From positions 1 to 64,000 of the forward strand of contig QFOD01000009.1 in the NCBI GenBank assembly GCA_003241055.1: 64,000 nt of DNA, given 5' to 3'. Source of the stretch: Roseateles depolymerans. Its GTDB lineage: Bacteria; Pseudomonadota; Gammaproteobacteria; Burkholderiales; Burkholderiaceae_C. Positions 16,586 through 24,374 of this stretch are shown here, piece after piece; positions within the stretch are counted from its first letter, which is position 1; each line of letters starts with the position of its first letter. Made by a program: the position numbers and the translations under genes. The notes under the pieces are model-generated. The model saw only the letters and a program-made list of their open reading frames with translations, made no database searches and was not told the origin of the DNA.

Positions 16586-17368
16586 TCACTCCTGCGGCGG
16601 CTCCGGCGCCTTGCTGTAGCGCACGAAGTACTTGGCCGCGAACATGCCCAGCTCGTAGAGCAGGCACATCGGAATGGCCAGCGCCAGCTGCGACACGATG
16701 TCCGGCGGCGTGATGACCGCAGCGACCACGAAGGCGATGACGATGAAGTAGCCGCGGTATTCGCGCAGCTTCTCGACCGTCAGCAGGCCCATGCGCACCA
16801 GCACGACGACGATGACCGGCACCTCGAAGGCCGCGCCGAAGGCGATGAACATGTTCATCACGAAGCCCAGGTAGGCCTCGATATCGGGCGCTGCCGTGAT
16901 GCTCTTGGGTGCGAAGCTCTGGATGAACTTGAACACCTGGCCGAACACGAAGAAGTAGCAGAAGGCCACGCCCAGGAAGAACAGCAGCGTGCTGGACACC
17001 ACCAGTGGCAGCACCAGGCGCTTCTCGTGGGAATAGAGGCCCGGCGCGATGAAGGCCCAGGCCTGGTAGAGCACCACCGGCAGCGCGATCAGGAAGGCCG
17101 TCAGCAGCGTGATCTTCAGCGGCACCAGAAAGGGCGAGATCACGCTGGTGGCGATCAGCTTGGAGCCCGCCGGCAGATGGGCCACCAGCGGCGCGGCCAG
17201 CATGTCGTAGAGCTGGCCGGGGCCGGGATAGAGCGCCAGCACGCCGAAGCAGACGAGCACGGCCAGGGCCGCGCGCATCAGCCGGTCGCGCAGTTCGATC
17301 AGGTGGGTGACGAAGGGCTGCTCGGTGCCGGCCAGTTCGTCATGGTCGGGTTTCTGGAAGGAGCTCAT
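16586..17368 (-). CDS. tatC: Sec-independent protein translocase TatC
   Basis: TatC is the six-helix receptor for twin-arginine signal peptides. Landmarks are PFVTHLIELRDRLMRA near the N-terminus, the SPFLVPLKITLLTAFLIALPVVLYQAWAFIAPGLYSHEKR-type core with EKR, the FG(A)AFEVPV motif of the fourth helix, and RGYFIVIAFVVAAVITPPDI. At 260 aa it is normal. It is last in tatA-tatB-tatC. Tat cargo candidates in this window include petA and the GH144-type glucanase. Confidence 0.96.
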   Translation of the reverse strand: MSSFQKPDHDELAGTEQPFVTHLIELRDRLMRAALAVLVCFGVLALYPGPGQLYDMLAAPLVAHLPAGSKLIATSVISPFLVPLKITLLTAFLIALPVVLYQAWAFIAPGLYSHEKRLVLPLVVSSTLLFFLGVAFCYFFVFGQVFKFIQSFAPKSITAAPDIEAYLGFVMNMFIAFGAAFEVPVIVVVLVRMGLLTVEKLREYRGYFIVIAFVVAAVITPPDIVSQLALAIPMCLLYELGMFAAKYFVRYSKAPEPPQE

Positions 17369-17387
17369 GAGGGCGCGGCGCGCGCGG

Positions 17388-17867
17388 TCAGACGGAACGT
17401 GAGGGCGGCCGGAAGCGCGCGACGCGCGCTGCCCCGGACTGCGTGTGCCGGCGCACGCCGGCCTGCTGCTTGTACCAGAGCGGCGTGGCGCCCCGCTTCA
17501 GGCGCCAGTTCTTGCGCGGGTGACGGTAGACGGGGCCGGGCGACTCGTAGCTCGAGGTTTCGAAGGACGAGGCCTCGCCGGACAGCTCGCGCAGCGTGCC
17601 CTGCACGGCCTGCTCGGTGCTGTCCACCGTCTCCCGCACCGTCTGCTCGACATCGCGCGCCGCGGTTTCGAACTGGGTCTTCATCTTCTGAAGCTCTTCC
17701 AGCTCGATGGAGCGGTTGACCTCGGCCTTCACGTCCGCGACATAGCGCTGGGCCTTGCCCAGCAGCGTGCCCACCGTGCGCGCGACGCGCGGCAGCTTCT
17801 CCGGGCCGATGAAGACCAGAGCCACCGCGCCGATCAGCGCGAGCTTGTCAAAACCGAAGTCCAGCAC
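17388..17867 (-). CDS. tatB: Sec-independent protein translocase TatB
   Basis: The protein has one N-terminal membrane helix (LDFGFDKLALIGAVALVFIGPEKLPRVART, the TatB GPEKLP hinge), then an amphipathic helix and a charged soluble tail. The start is GTG at 17867 directly before CTG GAC TTC, matching the usual MLDFG start. At 159 aa it is normal. It lies 12 bp after tatA and 19 bp before tatC. Confidence 0.94.
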   Translation of the reverse strand: MLDFGFDKLALIGAVALVFIGPEKLPRVARTVGTLLGKAQRYVADVKAEVNRSIELEELQKMKTQFETAARDVEQTVRETVDSTEQAVQGTLRELSGEASSFETSSYESPGPVYRHPRKNWRLKRGATPLWYKQQAGVRRHTQSGAARVARFRPPSRSV

Positions 17868-17879
17868 TCGTCGTCAGGC

Positions 17880-18116
17880 TCAGGACTTGGTCTTGGCGTC
17901 GACGTCGACCGTGTTGGGGTCGTTCGCCTTGTTGCTGGCCGTGACCTGCTGGGCCGGCGGCACGACGGGATCGGCCGCGCCGTCCTTCATGCCGTCCTTG
18001 AAGCCCTTGACCGCACCGCCCAGATCCTTGCCGATGTTGGTGAGCTTCTTGGTACCGAAAACCAGCACGACGATCAGCAGCACGATCAACCAGTGCCAGA
18101 TGCTGAAGGAACCCAT
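17880..18116 (-). CDS. tatA: Sec-independent protein translocase TatA
   Basis: The 78-aa protein begins MGSFSIWHWLIVLLIVVLVFGTKKL, the TatA membrane helix followed by the FGTKKL hinge and the amphipathic helix (TNIGKDLGGAVKGFKDGMKD). It forms the pore-building subunit of the Tat system. First of tatABC, 46 bp downstream of the HIT-family gene on the same strand. Confidence 0.95.
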   Translation of the reverse strand: MGSFSIWHWLIVLLIVVLVFGTKKLTNIGKDLGGAVKGFKDGMKDGAADPVVPPAQQVTASNKANDPNTVDVDAKTKS

Positions 18117-18162
18117 GTCTATTTCTCCGAAAGAGGATGTCTGAATTTTAGGTGACGCGGGA

Positions 18163-18522
18163 TCACCCTTTGAGCCAGGGGCGCGGACCGCCCATCACGT
18201 GCAGATGCAGGTGATAGACCTCCTGGCCCCCGTCGCGCCCGGTGTTGATGACATGGCGGAAGCCGCCGGTCACGCCCAGCTCCCTCATGAGCCGTGTGCC
18301 CAGCGCCGTCATGCGACCCAGCAGCGGCGCATCGGCGTCACTGATCTCGGCCATGGACGGAATATGCCGCTTCGGGATGATGAGGATGTGAACAGGCGCC
18401 CAAGGCTGAATGTCGTGGAAGGCCAACAGTTCCTCGTCCTCGTAGACCTTCTTGCTCGGAATCTGGCCGGCGACGATCTTGCAGAAGATGCAGTTGGCGT
18501 CGGTGTGGTCGTGGGTGCTCAT
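18163..18522 (-). CDS. HIT-family nucleotide hydrolase (HinT-like)
   Basis: The protein starts with NCIFCKIVAGQIPSKKVYEDEELLAFHDI, the typical HinT start, and ends with the histidine triad HLHLHV. Family members hydrolyse purine nucleoside phosphoramidates. The ATG at 18522 overlaps the hisE stop (ATGA), so translation is coupled; the extension to 18654 lies inside hisE. At 119 aa it is normal length. The hisI-hisE-hinT-tatABC order is a standard betaproteobacterial arrangement. Confidence 0.93.
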   Translation of the reverse strand: MSTHDHTDANCIFCKIVAGQIPSKKVYEDEELLAFHDIQPWAPVHILIIPKRHIPSMAEISDADAPLLGRMTALGTRLMRELGVTGGFRHVINTGRDGGQEVYHLHLHVMGGPRPWLKG

Positions 18523-18866
18523 TGCTGTTGCTGCTTTTGCGCCCGCTGGGCGAATTCGGTCAGGCCCGACAGGCCCTCGCGCCGGGCCAGCTCGGCCAGC
18601 ACGTCCTCGGCCCCACGCCCGCACTGGGCCAGCGCCACCAGGCTGTGGAACCACAGGTCGGCCACCTCGTAGACCAGCTTGGCCGGATCGGCACCGTGCT
18701 CCACGTCCTTGGCCGCCATCACGGTTTCGGTGGCCTCTTCGCCCACCTTCTTCAGGATGGCGTCCAGGCCCTTGTCGAACAGCTTGGCCACGTAGCTGTC
18801 GGCCGGGTCGGCGCCCTTGCGGGATTCGATCACCGCACCGACGCGCTTCAGGATGTCGTCACTCAT
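18519..18866 (-). CDS. hisE: Phosphoribosyl-ATP pyrophosphatase
   Basis: HisE hydrolyses phosphoribosyl-ATP to phosphoribosyl-AMP, second step of histidine synthesis. The all-alpha MazG-like fold is visible, with the metal-binding EEATETVMAAKD and the later LVYEVADLWFHSLVALA helix; DSYVAKLFDKGLDAILKKVGEE precedes. At 115 aa it is normal. It overlaps hisI by 8 bp and hinT by 4 bp. Confidence 0.94.
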   Translation of the reverse strand: MSDDILKRVGAVIESRKGADPADSYVAKLFDKGLDAILKKVGEEATETVMAAKDVEHGADPAKLVYEVADLWFHSLVALAQCGRGAEDVLAELARREGLSGLTEFAQRAQKQQQQ

Positions 18867-19251
18867 AGATCTTGCCGGGGTCTTTCAGCACCGGCTCGGT
18901 GGTGCTCCAGACGCCGTCTTGCAGTTTCTGGAAGAAGCAGCTGTGGCGGCCCGTGTGGCAGGCGATGCCGGGCTCGTGTCCCAGCTGGGTGATGCTGAGC
19001 AGCAGCACATCGTTGTCGCAGTCCATGCGTATCGCATGCACCTGCTGGAAGTGCCCGCTCTCCTCACCCTTGTGCCAGAGCTTGCCGCGCGAGCGGCTCC
19101 AGTACACGGCCTGGCCGCGCTCGGCGGTCAGCGCCAGGGCCTCGCGGTTCATCCAGGCGAACATCAGCACGTCGCCCGTGCCCTGCTCCTGGGCAATCAC
19201 CGGCACCAGGCCGCGCTCGTCCCACTTCACTTCGTCCAGCCAATCGGTCAT
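18859..19251 (-). CDS. hisI: Phosphoribosyl-AMP cyclohydrolase
   Basis: HisI opens the purine ring of phosphoribosyl-AMP. Motifs are DVLMFAWMNREAL, the W-S-R-S-R-x-K-L-W-x-K-G-E substrate region, DCDNDVLLLS (metal-binding acids) and CHTGRHSCFF with the zinc cysteines. At 130 aa it is a stand-alone HisI, not fused to HisE. hisF, normally directly upstream, is absent: the upstream neighbour is a mutT gene only 4 bp away. Confidence 0.95.
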   Translation of the reverse strand: MTDWLDEVKWDERGLVPVIAQEQGTGDVLMFAWMNREALALTAERGQAVYWSRSRGKLWHKGEESGHFQQVHAIRMDCDNDVLLLSITQLGHEPGIACHTGRHSCFFQKLQDGVWSTTEPVLKDPGKIYE

Positions 19252-19255
19252 CTTG

Positions 19256-19684
19256 TCAGTCTAGGTGAGTCGGGCCGGCATGGCCGCGCTCCTGCGCAAA
19301 CCACTGCAGCACGGGGATGGTGCCCGGCAGCACCGGCTGCTGCGGCACCGGCAGCTGGCTCCAGGCCATCTGCTGGCCTTCCAGCATCTGGAACTCGCCC
19401 GTCCAGTCGAACACCTTGCAGAAGTTCAGCCGCACGCGGGCGTGGGGGTAGTCCATCACCAGCACCTGCCAGGGGTGGGGCGTGCCGATGTCGATGCCGA
19501 TCTCCTCGCGCAGCTCGCGCGCCAGCGCCTGCGCCACGGTCTCGCCCGGCTCGACCTTGCCGCCCGGGAACTCCCAGTAGCCGGCGTAGACCTTGCCCGG
19601 CGGCCGGGTGGTCAGCAGAAACCGGCCATCGGGTGCCACCAGCACGCCCACGGCCACCTCGGTGATTTCTCGTTCTTGCGTCAT
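19256..19684 (-). CDS. mutT: Nudix hydrolase, MutT type (8-oxo-dGTP diphosphatase)
   Basis: This 142-aa Nudix protein has the box GGKVEPGETVAQALARELREEIGI (G-x5-E-x7-REUXEE-x-G complete), preceded by TTRPPGKVYAGYWEFPGG, the MutT substrate loop. MutT removes oxidised guanine nucleotides from the pool. Its ATG at 19684 overlaps the DUF815 stop (ATGA), and hisI begins 4 bp after its stop. It is shorter than MutT-thiamine phosphate synthase fusions. Confidence 0.88.
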   Translation of the reverse strand: MTQEREITEVAVGVLVAPDGRFLLTTRPPGKVYAGYWEFPGGKVEPGETVAQALARELREEIGIDIGTPHPWQVLVMDYPHARVRLNFCKVFDWTGEFQMLEGQQMAWSQLPVPQQPVLPGTIPVLQWFAQERGHAGPTHLD

Positions 19685-20547
19685 GCGATGCGCCCGGCGC
19701 GATCGCGGGCGAACTGATAGGCCACGCGGCCGGAGCGCGAACCACGCTCCAGGGCCCAGATCAGCGCGTCCTGCCGCGCGGCCTCCACAGTCGCATCATC
19801 GAGGCCGAAGTGGCGCAGCCACTGCCCGACGATGGCCAGGTATTCGTTCTGGCTGAAGGGGTAGAAGCTGATCCACAACCCGAAGCGCTCGGACAGCGAA
19901 ATCTTCTCCTCCACCGCCTCGCCGGGGTGGATCTCGCCATGCTCGCCGTGGGTGCCGGCCAGGTTGTCCACCATCTTCTCGGGCAGCAGGTGGCGGCGGT
20001 TGCTGGTCGAGTAGATCAGCAGGTTGTCGCTGGCGGCGGCCACGGAGCCGTCGAGCACGCTCTTGAGCGCCTTGTAGCTGGCCTCGCCTTCGTCAAAGCT
20101 CAGGTCGTCGCAGAACACCACGAAGCGTTCGGCACGGCCGCTGACCATCTCGATCAGGTCGGGCAGGTCCACCAGGTCGGCCTTGTCCACCTCGATGAGG
20201 CGCAGGCCGCGATCGGCAAACTCGTTGAGCACCGCCTTGATCAGCGAGCTCTTACCCGTGCCCTTGGCCCCGGTCAGCAGCACGTTGTTCGCCGGTCGGC
20301 CGGCCACGAACTGGGCCGTGTTGCGCAGCAGCTTGTCCTTCTGCGCATCCACCTCCTGCAGGTCCTGCAGCCGGATGCGGCTGACCTGGCGCACCGGCTC
20401 CAGCACCAGCCGGCCCTGGCGGCGGCGCGCCCGGAAGGCGGTGGACGCGGCCCAGTCGGGCGGCGTCGGCGGGGCGGGCAGCAGGGGCTCCAGCCGGTTC
20501 AGCAGGGCCTCGGCCCGGGCGATCAGCGATTCCAGCGTGGCAGACAT
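19681..20547 (-). CDS. DUF815 AAA-type ATPase (288 aa)
   Basis: The protein fits DUF815: a leader helix, then AQFVAGRPANNVLLTGAKGTGKSSLIKAVLNEF (Walker A GAKGTGKSS), ERFVVFCDDLSFDEGEASYKALKSVLDG (Walker B FCDDLSF), STSNRRHLLPE (sensor-like) and LSERFGLWISFYPFSQNEYLAIVGQWL. Function is unknown. It is followed by mutT with ATGA overlap and lies 33 bp after slmA. Confidence 0.88.
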   Translation of the reverse strand: MSATLESLIARAEALLNRLEPLLPAPPTPPDWAASTAFRARRRQGRLVLEPVRQVSRIRLQDLQEVDAQKDKLLRNTAQFVAGRPANNVLLTGAKGTGKSSLIKAVLNEFADRGLRLIEVDKADLVDLPDLIEMVSGRAERFVVFCDDLSFDEGEASYKALKSVLDGSVAAASDNLLIYSTSNRRHLLPEKMVDNLAGTHGEHGEIHPGEAVEEKISLSERFGLWISFYPFSQNEYLAIVGQWLRHFGLDDATVEAARQDALIWALERGSRSGRVAYQFARDRAGRIA

Positions 20548-20580
20548 CGCGCCAGTGTAGGGGCGTGCCCGGCGCGCCCC

Positions 20581-21210
20581 TCAGCCTATGGTCTTGAGCG
20601 CGGCGTCCAGCTGCTCGGTGGGCAGGCGCCTGAAGCCCGAGCGCGCGTAGCGCTGCAGGCGGCCGATGATGAAGCTGACCCACACCGACGCCAGCACCTG
20701 GGCCTGCGCGGTGGGCGCCGGCTGGCCCTGGGCCTCGGCCACGGTGCGCAAGACCTGGCGCAGCGACGACTCGATGCGCTCGAAAAACTGGTTCATGCGC
20801 GCCGTCAGCCGCTCGTGCTCGAGCACCAGTGCATCGCCCACCATCACCCGCGTCATGCCCGGGTTCTTCTCGCCGAACTGCAGGATCACGCTGGCGATGC
20901 GCGCGGCCTGGCCGGGCGGCGCCACCGCCTGCGGGCTGTCGACGATCTGGTTCACCAGCGTGAACAGGCTGGTCTCGATGAAGTCGATCAGCCCCTCGAA
21001 CATCTGCGCCTTACTGGCGAAGTGGCGGTACAGCGCCGCCTCGCTGAGCTCCAGCCGCGCCGCCAGCGCGGCCGTCGTGACCCGCTCGGCGCCCGGCTGC
21101 TCCAGCATGCCGGCCAGGGTCTGCAGGATCTGCAGCCGGCGTTCGCCGGGCTTGAGCCGCTTGCGCGGCGGCGGAGCTTCGGGCGTGGGGTCGGTGTTCA
21201 CGTCCTGCAT
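20581..21210 (-). CDS. slmA: TetR-family nucleoid occlusion factor SlmA
   Basis: The N-terminal helix-turn-helix reads VTTAALAARLELSEAALYRHFASKAQMFEGLIDFIE, the SlmA variant of the TetR DNA-binding domain, with an all-helical C-terminal dimer domain. SlmA binds chromosomal sites and blocks FtsZ rings over the nucleoid. The start at 21210 (ATG CAG GAC) gives 209 aa; the reading to 21306 includes repeat sequence and is rejected. The neighbouring argB and HAD nucleotidase support the assignment. Confidence 0.85.
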   Translation of the reverse strand: MQDVNTDPTPEAPPPRKRLKPGERRLQILQTLAGMLEQPGAERVTTAALAARLELSEAALYRHFASKAQMFEGLIDFIETSLFTLVNQIVDSPQAVAPPGQAARIASVILQFGEKNPGMTRVMVGDALVLEHERLTARMNQFFERIESSLRQVLRTVAEAQGQPAPTAQAQVLASVWVSFIIGRLQRYARSGFRRLPTEQLDAALKTIG

Positions 21211-21240
21211 CTTGCCGCAATTGTTTTTCTTGCCAAGCGA

Positions 21241-21390
21241 CTGCCGTGGAACCGGCTTCGCCGGGCCACAGGCAGTGCCCCTTGAGGGGACCGAGACCGG
21301 ACACAAAGAGTCCTGAGGACTCTTTGTGCCTGCCGAGGGTCAAAGCCACTGGCTTTGACACGGCGCAGCCGGTACGGGGTGGTCGATTCA
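21241..21390. repeat. Stop-adjacent hairpin repeat, copy A
   Basis: A run of inverted repeats fills the gap between the orphan regulator and slmA: CTGCC...GGCAG enclosing GGAACCGGCTTCGCCGGGCC, then CCCCTTGAGGGG, ACAAAGAGTCC-TGA-GGACTCTTTGT (11-bp arms) and TCAAAGCC-ACT-GGCTTTGA. It ends GTACGGGGTGGTCGATTCA, whose last TCA is the regulator's stop codon read on the minus strand. It shares module order with 37794-37872 and 58302-58446. Confidence 0.85.
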
Positions 21391-22047
21391 ATCCCTCAGC
21401 CAGCCCAGCCGCCGCGCCTCGTAGATCGCCTCGACCTTGGAGCGCACATGCAGCTTGCGGTAGACCCGCTTCACATAGGTCATCACCGTGTGCGGCGACA
21501 CCTGCATGAAGTGGGCAATCTCGTCGAAGGTGAAGCCCTTGGCCGCCAGGTGCAGCACGCGCGACTCCTGCTCCGACAGCGCCACCACCTCGTCATCCAC
21601 CACCGGCGGCGGCGCACCGGCGCCGGGCGCCAGGCGTTGCAGCAGGCGGCGCGCGATGACGGGGCTGATCGGGCTGCCGCCGGCCCGCAGCGAACGCAGC
21701 TGGGTGGGCAGGTCCAGCGCCAGGCTGTCCTTCAGCAGATAGCCCGTCGCACCGGCCTCGATGCTGGCCACCACATGCTGCTCGTCGCCGAACACCGAGA
21801 TCACCATCACCTCGCACTGCGGCCGCGTCTGCGCCGCATGGCGGATCAGCTCGATACCACTGCCGCCGGGCAGGTCGAGGTCGACCAGCAGCACATCGGG
21901 CTGGGTCTGGTCGAACAGCCGCCGGCCCTGCGGCAGATCGGGCGCAATACCCAGCAGCCGTATGTCCGGCACACTGGCCAACGCATGCTCGAAGGCCTCG
22001 CGAAAGCGGGCCTGGTCTTCAACGATGAGGACCGAGAACGATGCCAT
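21388..22047 (-). CDS. NarL/LuxR-type response regulator (orphan)
   Basis: A receiver domain with the acidic pair ED and phosphorylatable D in VLLVDLDLPGGSGIEL, and the later K of YLLKDSL, is followed by a LuxR-type helix-turn-helix (LSEQESRVLHLAAKGFTFDEIAHFMQVSPHTVMTYVKRVYRKLHVRSK). ATG at 22047 is used; a TTG precedes it. No kinase gene is adjacent. It closely resembles the regulator at 55968-56651, including SPVIARxLLQRL and YRKL-V-SK, so the two are paralogues. It sits between a HAD nucleotidase and slmA. Confidence 0.9.
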   Translation of the reverse strand: MASFSVLIVEDQARFREAFEHALASVPDIRLLGIAPDLPQGRRLFDQTQPDVLLVDLDLPGGSGIELIRHAAQTRPQCEVMVISVFGDEQHVVASIEAGATGYLLKDSLALDLPTQLRSLRAGGSPISPVIARRLLQRLAPGAGAPPPVVDDEVVALSEQESRVLHLAAKGFTFDEIAHFMQVSPHTVMTYVKRVYRKLHVRSKVEAIYEARRLGWLRD

Positions 22048-22104
22048 CAACTCCCCTGGCTGGCTTCATGCGCCTGAGTCGTCGCGCAGGAATGCGCAGA
22101 TCGC

Positions 22105-22815
22105 TCAGAACTGGGGGAAGCGTAGCAGTTCCTGAAGGCTTCTCACCCGCCTCGTCACGTAGACGGGCCGGCGGCGCAGGCGCCGGCCGTCCGGGTTGGC
22201 GGCCAGCCAGCGCTGCATCCACACCGTCTGCAGCCCCAGGCCACGGGCACGCTTCTGGTGGATCAGCGTGTCCTCCACCAGCACGCAATCGCTGGCGCGC
22301 AGCCCCAGCCGGGCCAGCACCAGGCGGAACATGCGCGCGTCCGGCTTGGGGCGCGACTCGCCGAAGCACTCCATGTCCTCGACGCAGATCAGCCGCTCGA
22401 AGCAGCCCGACAGGCCCACCGCCGCCAGCACCCGCTCGGCATAGGCCCGCGGCGCGTTCGTCAGCAGCAGCTTGCGGCCCGGCAGGCGGCGCAGCGCCGC
22501 GCGGTCATGGGCGTGGCCGTGCAGGTACGGGTCCAGCCCCGGCAGGTGATGGGTTTCGTGCAGGAAATGCGCCGCCTTCACGCCATGGTGGCGCTGCAGG
22601 CCGGTCAGCGTCGCGCCGTAGCGCAGCCAGTAGCGGCGGCGCAGCGAAACCGCCGCCTCGGTGCTCAGGCCCAGGTGCTGCTCGATGTAGGCCGTCATCG
22701 ACGCGTCCAGCGCCGGAAAGGCCCGGTGCGACGCGTTGTGCAGCGTGTCGTCGAGGTCGAACAGCCAGACCCGACCCCGGGCCGGACGACGCGGTGCAGG
22801 GCGGCTGCGACTCAC
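22105..22815 (-). CDS. HAD-superfamily pyrimidine 5'-nucleotidase-like protein
   Basis: HAD motif I is VWLFDLDDTLHN (nucleophile Asp), motif II KLLLTNAP, motif III the K of SRPKPDARMF, and motif IV CVLVEDTLIHQ. The cap contains RYWLRYGATLTGLQRHHGV, typical of the SDT1/pyrimidine 5'-nucleotidase group (YjjG relatives), which dephosphorylate UMP/CMP. The start is GTG at 22815, overlapping the argB stop by four bases (GTGA). At 236 aa it is normal length. It follows argB, as in related genomes. Confidence 0.85.
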   Translation of the reverse strand: MSRSRPAPRRPARGRVWLFDLDDTLHNASHRAFPALDASMTAYIEQHLGLSTEAAVSLRRRYWLRYGATLTGLQRHHGVKAAHFLHETHHLPGLDPYLHGHAHDRAALRRLPGRKLLLTNAPRAYAERVLAAVGLSGCFERLICVEDMECFGESRPKPDARMFRLVLARLGLRASDCVLVEDTLIHQKRARGLGLQTVWMQRWLAANPDGRRLRRRPVYVTRRVRSLQELLRFPQF

Positions 22816-23717
22816 CGCGACGAGATCATCGTGCCGTAGGCCTGGTCGCTCAGCACTTCCAGCAGCATCGCGTGGGGCACGCGGCCGTCGATGATGTGCA
22901 CCGCGTTCACGCCGCTCTTGGCCGCGTCGATGGCGCCGGCAATCTTGGGGATCATGCCGCCGCTGATGGTGCCGTCGGCCACCAGTTCGTCGATGCGGCG
23001 CGGGGTCAGCTCGGTCAGCAATTCGCCGGCCTTGTCCAGCACGCCGCGGATATTGGTCAGCATCAGCAGCTTCTCGGCCTGCAGCACGGTGGCCAGCTTG
23101 GCGGCCACCACGTCGGCGTTGATGTTGTAGCTCTCGTTGGCCTCGCCGAAGCCGATGGGACTGACCACCGGGATGAACTGGTCGTCCTGCAGCGCCTTCA
23201 CGACGCTGGGGTCGATGGAGACGATGTCGCCCACCTGGCCGATGTCGTGCTCCTTGGCGGGGTCGTCCTTGTCCAGCATCTTGAGCTGCTTGGCGCGGAT
23301 CATGCCGCCGTCGCGCCCGGTCAGGCCCACGGCCTTGCCGCCGGCGGCGTTGATCAGGCCCACGATGTCCTGCTGCACCTCACCGGCCAGCACCCACTCG
23401 ACCACGCTCATGGTCTCGGCATCGGTCACCCGCATGCCCTGGATGAAGTGGCCCTTCTTGCCCAGCTTGTTCAGCGCATCCTCGATCTGCGGGCCGCCGC
23501 CGTGCACCACCACCGGGTTCATGCCCACCAGCTTCAGCAGCACCACGTCCTCGGCGAAGTCCTTCTGCAGCTCCGGATCCGTCATCGCATTGCCGCCGTA
23601 CTTGATGACGATGGTCTTGCCATGGAACTTGCGGATGTAGGGCAGCGCCTGAGACAGGATCTCGGCCTTCTCGCGCGGGGCGATGTGGGAAACGTCGGGG
23701 GTGATGGGGCTTGTCAT
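22812..23717 (-). CDS. argB: Acetylglutamate kinase
   Basis: ArgB phosphorylates N-acetylglutamate in arginine synthesis. Motifs are TIVIKYGGNAM (ATP-binding lysine and glycine loop), NPVVVHGGGPQIEDAL, the substrate region RVTDAETMSVVEWVLAG, and NINADVVAAKLA. At 301 aa with an N-terminal extension it has the form typical of arginine-inhibited enzymes in proteobacteria. It overlaps the HAD gene by 4 bp and is divergent from the lipoprotein gene. Confidence 0.96.
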   Translation of the reverse strand: MTSPITPDVSHIAPREKAEILSQALPYIRKFHGKTIVIKYGGNAMTDPELQKDFAEDVVLLKLVGMNPVVVHGGGPQIEDALNKLGKKGHFIQGMRVTDAETMSVVEWVLAGEVQQDIVGLINAAGGKAVGLTGRDGGMIRAKQLKMLDKDDPAKEHDIGQVGDIVSIDPSVVKALQDDQFIPVVSPIGFGEANESYNINADVVAAKLATVLQAEKLLMLTNIRGVLDKAGELLTELTPRRIDELVADGTISGGMIPKIAGAIDAAKSGVNAVHIIDGRVPHAMLLEVLSDQAYGTMISSR

Positions 23718-23836
23718 GCGAGGACTCCACTGGGACCGCGGATTCTAGGCAGCACCACCTGACACCCTGGTTTCCTCGCCCCCGAGGCCGGCAACATTTC
23801 AGTTACAAAGCGCCGCCTACTAACAGGGAGAACAAC

Positions 23837-24337
23837 TTGACTTTGAAACTCGCCGCACTCACGGCTGCCCTCGCGTTGACCGGCTGCGCCTCCGTCGTCA
23901 ACGAAACCACCCACCCCATGAAGGTGGAAACCAAAAGCAGCACCGGTGAGCTGGTGACCGGCGCCGAATGCAAGCTCACCAACGACTACGGCACCGTCAC
24001 CGGCAAGTCGGGCGACACATTGCAGATTCGCCGATCCAGCAAAGACCTGGACATCACCTGCACCCACCCGAACAACCCGAACGCGACCGCGCGAGCCATC
24101 TCTCGCGCCAACGCAGGCATGTGGGGCAACGTCATTCTCGGCGGCGGTATTGGGGCCATCATTGATCACAACAAAGGTACCGCCTACACCTACCCCACCT
24201 GGGTTCAGCTGATCTACGGCAAGGCCCTGGTGTTTGACCGCAGCTCGGAGAAGGAAGGCGTGCCCACGCCGTACACGGAAACCGGCACGGTCGTTGCAGC
24301 CGCCGCCCCTGCGCCCGCTGCATCCGCAACGCCCTGA
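23837..24337 (+). CDS. Putative lipoprotein with glycine-rich membrane-proximal segment (166 aa)
   Basis: I chose the TTG at 23837 because AGGGAG lies 6 nt upstream; no ATG gives a signal peptide. The result begins LTLKLAALTAALALTGC with lipobox LTGC (Cys17). The mature part has two cysteines, a WGNVILGGGIGAIIDHNKG glycine-zipper-like stretch, a conserved-looking GTAYTYPTWVQLIYGK, and an Ala/Pro tail. I do not recognise a named family; related unnamed lipoproteins occur in proteobacteria. It is probably anchored in an envelope membrane. Confidence 0.75.
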   Translation: MTLKLAALTAALALTGCASVVNETTHPMKVETKSSTGELVTGAECKLTNDYGTVTGKSGDTLQIRRSSKDLDITCTHPNNPNATARAISRANAGMWGNVILGGGIGAIIDHNKGTAYTYPTWVQLIYGKALVFDRSSEKEGVPTPYTETGTVVAAAAPAPAASATP

Positions 24338-24374
24338 CGGCGTTGTGCGGCCAACGGCCGCCACCGGCGCTTGC

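Noticed and set aside
21301..21330. The ACAAAGAGTCC/GGACTCTTTGT hairpin as a Rho-independent terminator
   Set aside because: No T run follows on either strand, and the hairpin is one module of the stop-adjacent repeat family.
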